A DNA stretch of 64,000 bases from Paenibacillus radicis (ex Xue et al. 2023) (GCF_024722015.1 NZ_JANQBD010000003.1:310001-374000); one strand, 5' to 3'. Positions 20,787 to 30,714 are shown, counted from the stretch's first letter. Notes: generated by a model not told the origin, from the sequence alone. A program made the numbers and translations.

Positions 20787-20936
20787 TTAACTGTTTTTGC
20801 CGATATCATTTTCCAATTCATTGGTAACCGTATTGTTCTCTTCATTTTCGCGGTAATAGTAAGCAAAAACACCGTCTTCAGTCGGGTAATAAACGTAGTC
20901 ATTATTCTGCTCAGATATAAAATAATCTTTAAACAT
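20787..20936 (-). CDS. Small acidic tyrosine-rich protein, unknown function
   Basis: 49 aa: begins MFKDYFISEQNND and ends LENDIGKNS. Seven Tyr and many Asp/Glu/Asn residues give an acidic peptide. A weak CCAAGGT site precedes ATG and an intrinsic terminator follows 27 bases after the stop, which supports a real gene. No family recognised. Confidence 0.6.
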   Translation of the reverse strand: MFKDYFISEQNNDYVYYPTEDGVFAYYYRENEENNTVTNELENDIGKNS

Positions 20937-21061
20937 TGTTTTTACCTTGGAAAACACAGCTATCCCCTTCTTCTCGATAAGTTAATAGGTAAAGTCTGCA
21001 CGTTTCTTGTACTAAATATGCAGTTATTATGAATCGAGGGGATATTTATTATTATAGTTGG

Positions 21062-21382
21062 TTATTGGGATTCAGGAAAAATGAGCGCATAATTAAGCAA
21101 AATCGTCGCAAGCCCCAGTATTTCAAGCACCACAATATCCACAATATACATATCGAATGCATTAGGAAAAATGATAAACCATACGCCAGTTAAAAGAGGG
21201 GCCCAGTTCATTACAGAAAATTTCCATGGTTTCATACTTGCAAGAAGCGAGAAAATAAACTGGATACTTCCAAATGTGAGACAAGTATAGTATTCTGTGC
21301 TATTTCCCGTGAAGCCAAAAATCCAAGGGGTGAATATAAACCATACGCCAATAAAAGAAGACAATACATTTTTGACAATCAT
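21062..21382 (-). CDS. SPW-repeat-like four-helix membrane protein
   Basis: 106 aa from ATG 21382 (GGAGGTG five bases upstream). Four hydrophobic segments are arranged as two similar halves: WFIFTPWIFGF in the first and WFIIFPNAFDM in the second, which is the SPW repeat pattern. Function is unknown for the family. It is a lone gene between the 49-aa gene and yraN. Confidence 0.75.
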   Translation of the reverse strand: MIVKNVLSSFIGVWFIFTPWIFGFTGNSTEYYTCLTFGSIQFIFSLLASMKPWKFSVMNWAPLLTGVWFIIFPNAFDMYIVDIVVLEILGLATILLNYALIFPESQ

Positions 21383-21475
21383 GGTCACACCTCCATCTGC
21401 TTGCTCTATCATATTTTATATATATGCAAGCGATTTCATAGATGTGACATAACCTTTAAACTATTCTTGAGAAAT

Positions 21476-21514
21476 ACAAAAAAAAGCACTCTAAGCCATT
21501 TCCTGCTAGAATGC
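21476..21514 (-). terminator. Terminator at the end of the yraN operon
   Basis: GCATTCTA pairs with TAGAGTGC on the minus strand and TTTTTTTT follows. The 5' arm overlaps the last codons and stop of yraN. It ends the long fapR-to-yraN run. Confidence 0.85.
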
Positions 21515-21880
21515 GTTCGGTATATGGTCTAATGTGAGGAGCTGCCCCTCCCTGTCTGTAACAATAGATATGACATCAAACCTTAGTTGGCGATCGAGAA
21601 GCTGGTGACGGTGAGTGTAGAAATATGCCGTTTCCCTAACCTTTTGTTGTTTCAAAGCATTAATGGATTCCTGCGGCATGCCGAAGGAAGTACTTCCGCT
21701 GCGAGTACGAACCTCAATAATAATCAGCAATTCTCCATCCATACCGATCAAATCAATTTCTCCGGTCCGACAGCGCCAATTTTGAGCCAGAATCGAGTAG
21801 TTCAATGCTTGTAGATGCTCAAGCGCATATTGTTCTCCCAATGCACCCAGCATTTTACGTGTAAGCTTCACATTACTCAT
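21506..21880 (-). CDS. yraN: YraN family (UPF0102) endonuclease-like protein
   Basis: About 124 aa from ATG 21880 (MSNVKLTRKMLGALGEQYAL). The restriction-endonuclease-like core is NWRCRTGEIDLIGMDGELLIIIEVRTRS, with the usual Asp, Glu and Val-Lys/Arg positions. Cellular role not settled. It overlaps the end of the upstream FlhB-like gene by eight bases. Confidence 0.93.
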   Translation of the reverse strand: MSNVKLTRKMLGALGEQYALEHLQALNYSILAQNWRCRTGEIDLIGMDGELLIIIEVRTRSGSTSFGMPQESINALKQQKVRETAYFYTHRHQLLDRQLRFDVISIVTDREGQLLTLDHIPNAF

Positions 21881-22181
21881 TAGACCTCTTTCTGATCTGC
21901 TGCTGCTTCGCACGACCATCAGAGCGGTAAATAAAGCTTAAAACTTCGGCCACAAGCTTGTACAGCTCCGGAGGAATCTCCTGGTCCAGGTCCAGCTTGG
22001 ACAAAACCTCAACCAACGAGGAATCCTCTTGGACAGGAACTCCGTTGTCCTTAGCTTTCTTCATGATGGCTTCAGCTACATTCCCCTTACCTTTGGCAAC
22101 CAATGTGGGGGCACTTTTATTATCAGGCGAATATTTTAGAGCTACCGCTTTTTTGATGGGACTCCGGTTGTTTTCCATCAT
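21873..22181 (-). CDS. FlhB C-terminal-domain-like protein (YlqH family)
   Basis: 102 aa. It resembles the cytoplasmic C-terminal domain of FlhB/YscU without the membrane part: AVALKYSPDNKSAPTLVAKGKGNVAEAIMKKAKDNGVPV, then SLVEVLSKLDLDQEIPPELYKLVAEVLSFIY. The FlhB autocleavage motif NPTH is replaced by SPDN. It starts at an overlap with the preceding gene. A regulatory part in export with the FliK-like neighbour is inferred. Confidence 0.88.
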   Translation of the reverse strand: MMENNRSPIKKAVALKYSPDNKSAPTLVAKGKGNVAEAIMKKAKDNGVPVQEDSSLVEVLSKLDLDQEIPPELYKLVAEVLSFIYRSDGRAKQQQIRKRSNE

Positions 22182-24187
22182 ACGCGAACATCCATTCCTT
22201 TGTATGCTTTTTTTCCGTAAACTGCTTGCAGGTGAGAGGTCACAGGGTTTTCCTGCTTATTTCCTGAAGATTCAGCGGATGCCCCTTGTAAATCTTGTCC
22301 TTTTTCTGGATATGGACCGCATTTTATGGAGATAAACTGATAGCCAATACTTGAAAGACCTGCCGCAATCTCTTCGCGATTCGATTCCAAAAGCTCATGG
22401 ATGAAGGGCTGATCATTTAACACACGCAAGCTTACAATTCGGTCCACCACCTGCACATCAACCATCGTATCCCCAAGAGATTTCATTCGGAGATCAAATA
22501 CAAGACGGCAATTCTGCGCATCGATTTCCCCTCGCGCCCCCTTGCGTGACTGGATATGAACCGCTGCCGTTTGCTCACCGTTCGCATTCATCAACGGTAC
22601 AAACAATGTAATATGCGAAAACATCGAGGCTCTGTCTGAATTCAATAGCAGCTGCTGACCGGTTATCTGTTGAACGGCCTGTTGAGCAGACTCCTTGAAC
22701 GCGGGTGGCACATCATCTGCCTGCATCAATTGCAGCAATGCGCTTTTTAACGTTTCACTGGACTTCTGCTGATCTTCCAATGAAGTCGCAGCCGGATTCG
22801 GAGTAGCTTGTGTTCCCCATTCGCTATTGGATGAGCCACCTTGGACCATCCTATCAGGCAGTTTGCCAATATGATGCTCATGCTCAATTCCCAATGCCTT
22901 CATCATCTTGGGAAGCCAATGGTCATTAGAGCTTGTTTCTTGTGAATTTCCACCACTTGATGTTACAGCTGTTTCAGCTCCCTTTGCTGTATTGCCAGTG
23001 GGATTATTGTTAAGTTCCGCAGTGCTCCCGGAGCTAGCCTTGCCAGCTGTTGGAGTTACGCTTTGGCTGGCAAGTGGTGATGGCGTGTTTGTCGCAGTAG
23101 GTGCTTGACCAAGTCCGTCATCAGTCGTTACTGCTTGTCCGCCATTCAAACCTGCAGCAGCCGCTCCTACGGTTTGCGCTGTCAGTCTGGATGCAGCTGA
23201 CGCTTGAGCAGACTGTCCGTTTGGTTCGGCTTGGTCTGAACTGACTGTAGAAGCAGAAGTTCCCGTTACATCACCTTGCGGTAGAGTAGAAGGCCCCGAC
23301 TTGGGAATGCTGTTATTTCCATTTAACGTCGCTTGTGCACTTCCTGTTTGCCCAGTAAGATTAGAACCTTCATTCATTGAATTCGCAGCACCTGCACCTG
23401 ATGTTAACAGGGGGCTGGTTGTCACAACGGCCGTACTTTTGGCAGTCTGGGTTTCACTCTCACCTGCGCTCGACAAAACCTCTGTAGCAAGCCCCGTCTG
23501 CTGCGGTAGGACTTGATTCGAGGAATCCTTGATCATGGCAACCACTTGCTTCACGGTATCCAGAGCAGATCGTGTTGCGCCTGATAAACCGTGCTCCTCG
23601 CCCAGCAACTTGTTCAACTGTGAATCCAGCTGCTGAATCGTTTCATGAAACGCGGGTCCAGCGATTGTTTGTCTTACTGCCGATACCGTATCCAATGTTA
23701 GAGGAAGTCCTTTTTGAAAAGCAACAGCTGCTGAAGGAAGCAAATCTTCCATCTGCTGAGAAGTCACCTGAGCCTGGAGTTGAGTGAAGGCTTGAACATT
23801 ATCCTTCGTAATCGGAATACCCGATTGATGAAGTGTTTGAATGATTTGCCGATTAGGCGCGTTATCCTGCATGGAGACATTCTTAAGCACCTCGGCCAAA
23901 GAAGTATCTGCAATTTGCACGCCCGATGCATCTAGTGGCTTAAGCACGATTTGGCCAGACTGCGTTGTTTCCGGCTGAACCTGAAGCAGAGTTACCTCAC
24001 CTTGCTTCAGAGGTGTTTCCAATTTGGCTCTAACCTGCACGCCGCCAATATTTATAAGTGCGTCCTGATCAGCTAGCAGCTGCAGTACCAACCCTTTAAC
24101 AACTTCCCCTACCTTTAACTCCAGTTTTCTGGGCTCAGCCGCTTGGGTGTCACCGATTAAGCTTCGAATTAATCCGCTAATATTCAA
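22178..24187 (-). CDS. FliK-like protein (YlqG family) with long low-complexity middle
   Basis: 669 aa from TTG 24187 after GGAAGGTG. Residues about 1-230 are ordered and conserved-looking; about 240-440 are low complexity (Ser, Ala, Thr, Gly, Gln, Asn); the C-terminal part (about 540-650) reads like the FliK switch domain (NADGEQTAAVHIQSRKGARGE-like pattern). Paired with an FlhB-C-like protein, it mirrors the FliK-FlhB pair of the flagellar export switch. Function unproven. Confidence 0.8.
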   Translation of the reverse strand: MNISGLIRSLIGDTQAAEPRKLELKVGEVVKGLVLQLLADQDALINIGGVQVRAKLETPLKQGEVTLLQVQPETTQSGQIVLKPLDASGVQIADTSLAEVLKNVSMQDNAPNRQIIQTLHQSGIPITKDNVQAFTQLQAQVTSQQMEDLLPSAAVAFQKGLPLTLDTVSAVRQTIAGPAFHETIQQLDSQLNKLLGEEHGLSGATRSALDTVKQVVAMIKDSSNQVLPQQTGLATEVLSSAGESETQTAKSTAVVTTSPLLTSGAGAANSMNEGSNLTGQTGSAQATLNGNNSIPKSGPSTLPQGDVTGTSASTVSSDQAEPNGQSAQASAASRLTAQTVGAAAAGLNGGQAVTTDDGLGQAPTATNTPSPLASQSVTPTAGKASSGSTAELNNNPTGNTAKGAETAVTSSGGNSQETSSNDHWLPKMMKALGIEHEHHIGKLPDRMVQGGSSNSEWGTQATPNPAATSLEDQQKSSETLKSALLQLMQADDVPPAFKESAQQAVQQITGQQLLLNSDRASMFSHITLFVPLMNANGEQTAAVHIQSRKGARGEIDAQNCRLVFDLRMKSLGDTMVDVQVVDRIVSLRVLNDQPFIHELLESNREEIAAGLSSIGYQFISIKCGPYPEKGQDLQGASAESSGNKQENPVTSHLQAVYGKKAYKGMDVRV

Positions 24188-24269
24188 GACCGCACACCTT
24201 CCAGCAATTTATATTTATCTATTATATCGGCTTTTGTTGATACATCTTGCAGTGTTTCCAGGTGCTCTG

Positions 24270-24887
24270 TTAAAAAAGCTCCTGCTGTTCTACCTCAACC
24301 AAAATATTTTTCAGGAATGTTTTTCGATGAAGGGAAGTTGCGCCGTATTCTTGAATGCGTTCACGATGCAGCTTTGTTGCATAACCCTTATGTAAGGCGA
24401 TACCATACTCTGGAAACTGTACCTCCCACTGTAAACACATACGGTCGCGGGTAACTTTAGCGATAATCGACGCAGCAGCAATCGACTGACTTAATGCGTC
24501 TCCATGAATGATAGCCATTTGCTCCAATGGGAGATCGACCTTCTCAGCGTCCACCAATAAATAATCAGGGCATGGATCCAGCTTCTCTACAGCTTGCTTC
24601 ATGGCTAGACGCGCCGCTTGCTTAATATTAATTTGTTCTATCGTCCTCACGTCTACTATTCCAATTCCGATAGAGATAGCTTCCTTATTGATCAATTCGT
24701 ATAAATGCTCCCGTTTCTTTACACTCAGCTTCTTTGAATCATTTACTTCTTCCAAAACGAGCCCTGGGGGTAAAATAACTGCTGCAGCAACCACATCCCC
24801 AAACAGACAGCCTCTTCCAACTTCATCTACTCCGGCTACATGGAGCATCCCCTGATTCCAAATCGATTGCTCATATTCCAAAAGCAT
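24270..24887 (-). CDS. rnhB: Ribonuclease HII
   Basis: 205 aa. The metal-binding motif is GVDEVGRGCLFGDVVAAAV near residue 20, followed by NDSKKLS, YLLVDAEKV and the last acidic residue in ASIIAKVTRDRM. It cuts RNA in RNA-DNA hybrids and at single ribonucleotides. Position between rbgA and ylqG is conserved in Bacilli. Confidence 0.97.
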   Translation of the reverse strand: MLLEYEQSIWNQGMLHVAGVDEVGRGCLFGDVVAAAVILPPGLVLEEVNDSKKLSVKKREHLYELINKEAISIGIGIVDVRTIEQINIKQAARLAMKQAVEKLDPCPDYLLVDAEKVDLPLEQMAIIHGDALSQSIAAASIIAKVTRDRMCLQWEVQFPEYGIALHKGYATKLHRERIQEYGATSLHRKTFLKNILVEVEQQELF

Positions 24888-24974
24888 ATATGTATTTCTT
24901 CCTTTCTCTACAGCAAAAAAAGCTTGTACAGCACATTATACTAGAAACGATGTCTGCCGGAAACGAATAAAAAA

Positions 24975-25005
24975 CAAAAAAGCCACCCCTGAGGAGTGAC
25001 CGGCT
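24975..25005 (-). terminator. Terminator after rbgA
   Basis: GCC-CACTCC and GGGGTG-GC form a GC-rich stem around TCA on the minus strand with TTTTTTG after it. It lies ten bases after the rbgA stop, before rnhB. Confidence 0.85.
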
Positions 25006-25013
25006 TGCAAGAT

Positions 25014-25883
25014 TTATACTTCACTTGGCGTTTCAAGACTAATTCTACCCATTTTGCCTGCACGCAGCTCCCGTAGAATAGTTAAGGATGCCTTGTCCAA
25101 ATCTACCCGGCCGCCGCTTAACAGAGCTCCTCTTTTTCGCCCTATTGCTTCCATTACCTCAATGACGGCATCCGTATCACTAGGATCTTCCGGCAGCTTC
25201 TCGATACCAAAGCGTTCTTTTAAAGACGATCCATAGTGAGTGCACAGATAACGAACTGCATACAAAGCAATATCGGCTGTATACAACAGCTCTTCCTTAA
25301 TGGCACCTGTAACAGCAAGCCGCATACCGACTTCTTGATCCTCAAACTTCGGCCACAAAATACCTGGAGTATCCAGCAGTTCCATCTCTGTTCCTACCTT
25401 GATCCATTGCTGGCCTTTAGTAACACCCGGCTTGTCTCCGGTGGCCGCTATTTTGCGTCCCGCCAATCGATTGATCAGTGTCGATTTTCCGACATTCGGA
25501 ATACCGACAATAAGTCCACGTACCGCTCGAGGATTAATCCCTTTTCTAATTTGCGTCTCGAACTTCGCAGCCATAAGCTGCTTACAACGCGACATGATCT
25601 CTTTCATCTGATTCCCATTAGCTGCATCTACCGGCAATGCTTGAAGCCCTTTATCAGCAAAATAGGTAACCCATTGAGCAGTTACTTCAGGGTCAGCCAA
25701 ATCATTTTTGTTCAGAAGCACCAAACGCGGTTTATTTTGTAAAATTTCATCAATCATCGGGTTTCTGCTGGAAAGCGGAATTCGTGCATCCAACAGTTCA
25801 ATCACGACATCAATCAGCTTGAGCTTTGCCTCAATTTGTCGGCGAGCTCTTGTCATGTGACCTGGAAACCATTGTATCGTCAT
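25014..25883 (-). CDS. rbgA: Ribosome biogenesis GTPase RbgA (YlqF)
   Basis: 289 aa. The GTPase motifs are circularly permuted: NKNDLAD (G4) comes before [16 protein letters not shown] (G1), with [10 protein letters not shown] (G3) later. It begins [17 protein letters not shown]. RbgA is needed for late 50S subunit assembly. It follows lepB, as in Bacillus. Confidence 0.98.
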   Translation of the reverse strand: MTIQWFPGHMTRARRQIEAKLKLIDVVIELLDARIPLSSRNPMIDEILQNKPRLVLLNKNDLADPEVTAQWVTYFADKGLQALPVDAANGNQMKEIMSRCKQLMAAKFETQIRKGINPRAVRGLIVGIPNVGKSTLINRLAGRKIAATGDKPGVTKGQQWIKVGTEMELLDTPGILWPKFEDQEVGMRLAVTGAIKEELLYTADIALYAVRYLCTHYGSSLKERFGIEKLPEDPSDTDAVIEVMEAIGRKRGALLSGGRVDLDKASLTILRELRAGKMGRISLETPSEV

Positions 25884-25930
25884 ACGGTCACCTCAACTTT
25901 TTTCAGTACAGCAGCAGTTCTTTCTATATT

Positions 25931-26503
25931 TCACATATGAACTAAGCTGATATTTTTGAATGGCCAAAAAATTAAATCGGCCCTTCCTACAATTTTATCA
26001 TATTCAATAAACCCGATATCGCGGCTATCTGCGCTGTTCGACCGGTTGTCTCCCATTACGAATACCGTTCCATCGGCAACTGTTTTTTCTGAGTAATTTC
26101 TCGAATTATAGGGTGTCCCTCTTTTGGCTGCATCATCCAGAGCTTGCTTTAAGTAAGGCTCATCTAACAATTTGCCGTTAACATATACTTTGTCGCCTTC
26201 CACCTTAACGGTTTCACCAGGCAGTGCGATCACACGCTTTATGTAATCCTTATCTTTAGTCGCATGAAATACAATTACTTCACCGCGTTCCGGTTTTCCC
26301 ATCGAATAAATAATTTTATTCACTATCAATCGTTCACCGGTGTGGAAATTCGGCTCCATGGACGGCCCTTCGACAATAAAGGGGGCAAAAATCAACCAGC
26401 GAATAAAAAAAACGAGAGCCGCAGCAATCAGCAGCGCTTTAACCCATTCCCATGCTTCATTTTTGAGTGGATTCGATTTCTCCATGGTTTGTTCTTGCTC
26501 CAT
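25931..26503 (-). CDS. lepB: Type I signal peptidase
   Basis: 190 aa. One N-terminal transmembrane segment (about 20-40), catalytic Ser in EGPSMEPNF, Lys in KDYIKRVIALPGETV, and the C-terminal box GDNRSNSADSRDIGFI. It releases signal peptides from secreted proteins at the outer membrane face; several such preproteins are encoded in the accessory region of this window. Confidence 0.97.
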   Translation of the reverse strand: MEQEQTMEKSNPLKNEAWEWVKALLIAAALVFFIRWLIFAPFIVEGPSMEPNFHTGERLIVNKIIYSMGKPERGEVIVFHATKDKDYIKRVIALPGETVKVEGDKVYVNGKLLDEPYLKQALDDAAKRGTPYNSRNYSEKTVADGTVFVMGDNRSNSADSRDIGFIEYDKIVGRADLIFWPFKNISLVHM

Positions 26504-26536
26504 ATCAGACCTGCCCTTTCAACAAAATAATGTCTC

Positions 26537-26574
26537 CAAAAAAAACGAAAGGGAGCTTGGTAAACAAGCCCCCG
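26537..26574 (-). terminator. Terminator after rplS
   Basis: GGGGGCTTG pairs with CAAGCTCCC on the minus strand, then TTTCGTTTTTTTT. It lies about 13 bases after the rplS stop and before lepB. Confidence 0.85.
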
Positions 26575-26586
26575 TTTGTTTTCTTC

Positions 26587-26928
26587 TTAGCGAATCTCTT
26601 GAATTCTAGCTGCTTTACCACGAAGACCACGCAGGTAGTATAGCTTCGCACGACGAACTTTACCACGGCGAGCCACTTCGAGCTTGTCAATCTTCGGGGA
26701 ATTTAAAGGAAACGTTCTTTCAACGCCTACACCGTAAGAAATTTTTCTAACAGTAAAGGTTTCGCTGATTCCGCCCCCGCGGCGTTTGATAACAACACCT
26801 TCGAAAAGCTGAATCCGTTCGCGGGATCCCTCGATAACTTTCACGTGAACCTTAACAGTGTCACCTGGACGAAACTTAGGTAGATCTTGGCGAATTTGTT
26901 CTTTTGTAATTTCTTGAATTAAACTCAT
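26587..26928 (-). CDS. rplS: 50S ribosomal protein L19
   Basis: 113 aa, the usual length. [20 protein letters not shown] and [16 protein letters not shown], then [14 protein letters not shown] are diagnostic of L19. Good GGAGG site upstream. Between it and trmD is a 470-base spacer with a repeat, unusual for this operon. Confidence 0.99.
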   Translation of the reverse strand: MSLIQEITKEQIRQDLPKFRPGDTVKVHVKVIEGSRERIQLFEGVVIKRRGGGISETFTVRKISYGVGVERTFPLNSPKIDKLEVARRGKVRRAKLYYLRGLRGKAARIQEIR

Positions 26929-27049
26929 ATATGACTTCCTCCTTCCACTTAGGTGTTCATTCCGCCTCCGATGTCGAATCTATAGATGTCATGCGTAGAG
27001 GACCACCGTAATCGGGCAAAAATGCCACAACGTTGTATATATTATCATA

Positions 27050-27360
27050 AAGGGGGAACGAATACAAGGGGTCCCGACAATCCCCACCCAAACCCTCCCC
27101 GCTGGGAGGGCCCCAAGGGCTGCCGCCCTCTGGACACCTGCTGGTGCACCTTAGGTAGTTTGATGGAGGGATCGCTATCGTCCCTACGAGACACGCTTTA
27201 CGTTGGATCTCCCGCATGTAGGAACGCTATCGTCCTAACGGACACGCTCTCAGTTGGAGCATGAACCATCCGTTATTGCGTTAAGCTACTGTTTTAGAAG
27301 CGGCTGTTTTGCCACGCAAAACACGGCTGTCCCTTTGGGATGCGCTTAAACCTTAGAGCT
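27050..27360. repeat. GC-rich dispersed intergenic repeat, copy A (trmD-rplS spacer)
   Basis: The 470-base spacer between trmD and rplS contains no credible gene. From 27081 it has a GC-rich block (CCCACCCAAACCCTCCCCGC, then GGGAGGGCCCC and CCGCCCTCTGGACACC) that recurs at 39381-39505. Downstream are two tandem-like units around GGATCGCTATCGTCCCTA and GGAACGCTATCGTCCTAA. The open frames in it are products of high GC and are not supported by ribosome sites. Confidence 0.75.
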
Positions 27361-27399
27361 AAAGACTTAGATGCTAAGCTTAAGGATATAAACAGAAAG

Positions 27400-28155
27400 C
27401 TACTGCCCGCTGTCCCGATTTCTACCCTTTTGCTCCTCCAGCCACTGCTTCTCCTTAGCTGTCAGCTCCACTTGCTCCAGCAGCTCAGGACGTTTCTGCC
27501 AAGTTCGCCAAATCGCCTGCCGTCTACGCCACTGCTCAATGTTAGCATGATGGCCAGAAACTAATATTTCTGGGACCTCCCAGTCGCGGAATTGAACGGG
27601 TCTTGTATAATGCGGATATTCCAGCAAGCCCGTGCTAAAGGAATCTGTGACCGCAGAGGTTTCATTGCCTAGCACGCCCGGCAGAAGCCGGACAACACTA
27701 TCGATGACGACCATAGCAGGCAGTTCACCGCCTGTTAGAACATAGTCTCCAATGGATAGCTCATCAGTAACGAGATACTCTCGGATCCGCTCATCATAGC
27801 CCTCATAATGACCACAAATGAAGATGAGGTGCTCTTCCTTTGACAACTCCTCTGCTTTACGCTGTGAAAAGGGCTCTCCCTGAGGGCACATTAAAATAAT
27901 GCGAGGTTTATTGCTTCCATTTAAAGAGCCTGTTAATGCTTCAACTGCTGAAAAAATCGGCTCCGCCTTCAGTACCATACCCCCACCACCGCCGTAAGGG
28001 TAATCGTCTACAGTGTTATGCTTATTATTGGCATAATCACGGAAATTGACTGTATGTAGGTCAACCAATCCCTTGTCACGGGCTTTTCCCAATATGCTCG
28101 CTGAAAAGACTCCGTCAAACATGTCGGGAAACAAAGTAAGAACATCGACTCTCAT
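27400..28155 (-). CDS. trmD: tRNA (guanine37-N1)-methyltransferase
   Basis: 251 aa. SPOUT-fold motifs are present: [40 protein letters not shown] (here [13 protein letters not shown]) and [16 protein letters not shown]. It makes m1G37, which prevents +1 frameshifting. Its ATG overlaps the rimM stop by one base (TGATG). Confidence 0.99.
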   Translation of the reverse strand: MRVDVLTLFPDMFDGVFSASILGKARDKGLVDLHTVNFRDYANNKHNTVDDYPYGGGGGMVLKAEPIFSAVEALTGSLNGSNKPRIILMCPQGEPFSQRKAEELSKEEHLIFICGHYEGYDERIREYLVTDELSIGDYVLTGGELPAMVVIDSVVRLLPGVLGNETSAVTDSFSTGLLEYPHYTRPVQFRDWEVPEILVSGHHANIEQWRRRQAIWRTWQKRPELLEQVELTAKEKQWLEEQKGRNRDSGQ

Positions 28156-28676
28156 CAGTCCAATAAACCTTCCATAATATGTGCCTTAACCCGCTTCTCG
28201 GCAATATTGACCTCTAGGATTACTTCATCGATATAAGGCAATAAAACGGGTTTTCCAACCTCACGTTCAACCACCCATACATCGTTGGCCCCAGGAGATA
28301 AAATTTCGCTAATAGTGCCGAGCTCTTCCCCTTCGTCCGTAACTACAGTACAGCCAATGATCTCATGGTGATAGAACTCATCGTCGGGTAGCTCGAACAC
28401 ATACTTTTCTTCCACCTTTAAAAGCCAGCCCTTATACTTCTCAACTTCATTAATGTTGCTGAAGCCTTCAAATTTAATAATGAACAGCTTTTTATGTTCG
28501 CGTGCCGATTCCACAATGACAGGTAAGGTCGTATGTTTTTCTGGATCGTAGAAAACTAAAGCGCTTCCTTTGGCAAACCGTTCATCTGGAAAATCCGTCT
28601 CAGGAAAAATTTTAAGCTCGCCGCGAATTCCTTGAGTATTCACAATTTTACCGATCGTATATAATTTATCGCTCAT
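28155..28676 (-). CDS. rimM: 16S rRNA processing protein RimM
   Basis: About 173 aa from ATG 28676 ([21 protein letters not shown]); the longer GTG/ATG form is less well spaced from GGAGGGG. It has an N-terminal RimM barrel and a C-terminal PRC domain ([20 protein letters not shown]). It binds the 30S head with S19 in subunit maturation. Confidence 0.97.
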   Translation of the reverse strand: MSDKLYTIGKIVNTQGIRGELKIFPETDFPDERFAKGSALVFYDPEKHTTLPVIVESAREHKKLFIIKFEGFSNINEVEKYKGWLLKVEEKYVFELPDDEFYHHEIIGCTVVTDEGEELGTISEILSPGANDVWVVEREVGKPVLLPYIDEVILEVNIAEKRVKAHIMEGLLD

Positions 28677-28715
28677 GAAAGCCCCTCCGGCCATCTGAAT
28701 ATGAATATATAAATG

Positions 28716-28744
28716 AAGAAAAAGAGTTAGGATTTCTCCTAACC
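28716..28744 (-). terminator. Hairpin with GAAA loop between khpA and rimM
   Basis: GTTAGGA-GAAA-TCCTAAC followed by TCTTTTTC on the minus strand. It is a compact terminator or attenuator inside the ffh-trmD run, so rimM-trmD expression may depend on partial readthrough or a separate promoter. Confidence 0.75.
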
Positions 28745-28757
28745 CTTATCATCTCCA

Positions 28758-28988
28758 TTATGAAACAATTTCAACCGAGACCCGCTTGCTTTCTTTAACT
28801 GCTGCTGAAGTGACTACAGTACGAAGCGCTTTTGCAATACGCCCTTGCTTACCGATTACTTTCCCGACATCATCGGGATGAACCGACAGCTTGTACGTAA
28901 TGTCGCGTTCGTCCTCGTCTACCTTCACGTTTACTTCGTCGGGATGATCAACCAGCGCCTTAGCGATAACGGTTATTAGATCTTTCAT
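28758..28988 (-). CDS. khpA: KH-domain RNA-binding protein KhpA (YlqC)
   Basis: 76 aa. A single KH domain with the GxxG loop in VHPDDVGKVIGKQGRIAKALRTVV. In firmicutes KhpA pairs with KhpB and affects cell division and elongation. It lies between rpsP and rimM; the ylqD gene found next in Bacillus is absent. Confidence 0.95.
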   Translation of the reverse strand: MKDLITVIAKALVDHPDEVNVKVDEDERDITYKLSVHPDDVGKVIGKQGRIAKALRTVVTSAAVKESKRVSVEIVS

Positions 28989-29009
28989 AATACCCTCCGA
29001 ATCGGCAGA

Positions 29010-29282
29010 TTACTTCTGCAGCTTGGACTCGTGAAACTTTTTCATAATGCCTGCTTGACTGAAAAGATTGCGTACAGTATCAGAAGCTTGAGCGCCAGTT
29101 TGAAGCCATTTAAGCGCTTTTTCCTCATCAATATTTACGATTGCCGGTTTAGTAATCGGGTTGTAAGTACCAATCTCTTCGATAAAGCGACCGTCACGCG
29201 GAGAACGGGAATCCGAAACTACCACACGGTAAAAAGGAGCTTTGTGAGCACCAATACGCTTAAGACGAATACGTGTTGCCAT
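29010..29282 (-). CDS. rpsP: 30S ribosomal protein S16
   Basis: 90 aa. [22 protein letters not shown] and [16 protein letters not shown] are the S16 signature. Strong GGAGG site. It follows ffh, as usual. Confidence 0.99.
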   Translation of the reverse strand: MATRIRLKRIGAHKAPFYRVVVSDSRSPRDGRFIEEIGTYNPITKPAIVNIDEEKALKWLQTGAQASDTVRNLFSQAGIMKKFHESKLQK

Positions 29283-29337
29283 TGAAAATCACCTCCAACT
29301 TAGAATAAACTGCCTATGATTTTATTCCTCCTTCGGA

Positions 29338-30714
29338 TTAACCGAACGGGAACTTCATTCCTTTACCGAACTTGCCTTTCAAGCCTTTAAGTCCGCCCTT
29401 AGGTCCCTTAGGCCCCATCATGCCGGAAAACTGCTTCATCATCTTGCGCATATCATCGAATTGCTTGATAAAACGGTTCACATCCTGCACCGAGTTGCCG
29501 CTGCCTGCAGCCAACCGCTTGCGTCGGCTTGGACTAAGCATGTCCGGATTTTGCCGTTCTTCCTTGGTCATCGATTTAACGATTGCAGCAACACGCGCCA
29601 TCTGCTTATCGTCTACCTTGATATCCTTAATCCCCTTCATTTTGCCTGCTCCGGGGAGCATATCCAAAATCTGATCGAGTGGTCCAAGCTTCTTTACCTG
29701 CTCCATCTGATCGAGGAAATCATCAAAGGTAAATCCGTCGGTCCGCATTTTGCGTTCCATTTCTTTTGCCTTATCGGCATCGATGCCTGCCTGGGCTTTC
29801 TCGATCAAGGTAAGCATGTCACCCATACCGAGAATCCGTGAAGCCATCCGATCCGGATGGAACGGCTCCAGAGCATCCATCTTCTCGCCCATTGCCGCAA
29901 ACTTGATAGGACATCCCGTTACAGCTTTAACTGATATCGCTGCACCACCACGAGTATCACTGTCAAGCTTCGTAAGTACTACACCCGTTAGCTCCAACTG
30001 CTTGTGGAAGCTTTCCGCCACATTAACGGCTTCTTGTCCGGTCATCGCGTCGACAACAAGCAGAATTTCATCCGGCTTAACGGCTTCAACGATTTGCTTC
30101 AGCTCATCCATCAACGCTTCATCAATATGTAGACGTCCGGCTGTATCGACAATCAAATAGTCATTGCCATGATCTTTGGCATGCTGGAGCGCATTCTTTG
30201 CAATTTCAACCGGGCTCACTTGGTCACCCATCGAGAACACGGGAACCTTTATCTGCTCTCCAAGAACCTGGAGCTGCTTGATAGCGGCTGGCCGATATAT
30301 ATCTCCGGCTGCCAGAAGCGGTCGGTGATTTTGCTGCAGGAGCATCTTAGCCAATTTTCCGGTTGTGGTTGTTTTACCCGCCCCTTGCAATCCGACCATC
30401 ATAATGACAGTAGGTGGACGGTTGGACCGTGCAAGCTTGCTTTGAGATCCACCCATCAATTCCGTCAATTCTTTGTTTACAATGTCAACGACAACCATCG
30501 CAGGGGTAAAGCTTTGCAATACTTCCTGCCCGATTGCACGTTCCTTTACTTTGGCAATGAATTCTTTGACGACTTTAAAATTAACATCCGCTTCCAAAAG
30601 CGCGAGACGAACTTCGCGGAGCGCTTCGTTCACATCGTCTTCTGTTAGCTTTCCTTTGCCTCTCAGCTTGCTGAACACTTTCTGCAGCCGGTCTGCTAAT
30701 CCTTCGAATGCCAT
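29338..30714 (-). CDS. ffh: Signal recognition particle protein Ffh
   Basis: 458 aa. NG domain with GLQGAGKTTTTGKLA, DTAGRLHIDEALM and TKLDSDTRGGAA; a Met-rich M domain (MPGAGKMKGI through MRKMMKQFSGMMGPKG) binds 4.5S RNA and signal peptides. It targets membrane and secreted proteins cotranslationally, working with FtsY encoded just upstream. Confidence 0.99.
   Translation of the reverse strand: MAFEGLADRLQKVFSKLRGKGKLTEDDVNEALREVRLALLEADVNFKVVKEFIAKVKERAIGQEVLQSFTPAMVVVDIVNKELTELMGGSQSKLARSNRPPTVIMMVGLQGAGKTTTTGKLAKMLLQQNHRPLLAAGDIYRPAAIKQLQVLGEQIKVPVFSMGDQVSPVEIAKNALQHAKDHGNDYLIVDTAGRLHIDEALMDELKQIVEAVKPDEILLVVDAMTGQEAVNVAESFHKQLELTGVVLTKLDSDTRGGAAISVKAVTGCPIKFAAMGEKMDALEPFHPDRMASRILGMGDMLTLIEKAQAGIDADKAKEMERKMRTDGFTFDDFLDQMEQVKKLGPLDQILDMLPGAGKMKGIKDIKVDDKQMARVAAIVKSMTKEERQNPDMLSPSRRKRLAAGSGNSVQDVNRFIKQFDDMRKMMKQFSGMMGPKGPKGGLKGLKGKFGKGMKFPFG

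Noticed and set aside
26957..27264. Open frames on both strands in the trmD-rplS spacer
   Set aside because: They translate the GC-rich repeat; no ribosome site, and the same DNA recurs in another spacer without conserving a frame.
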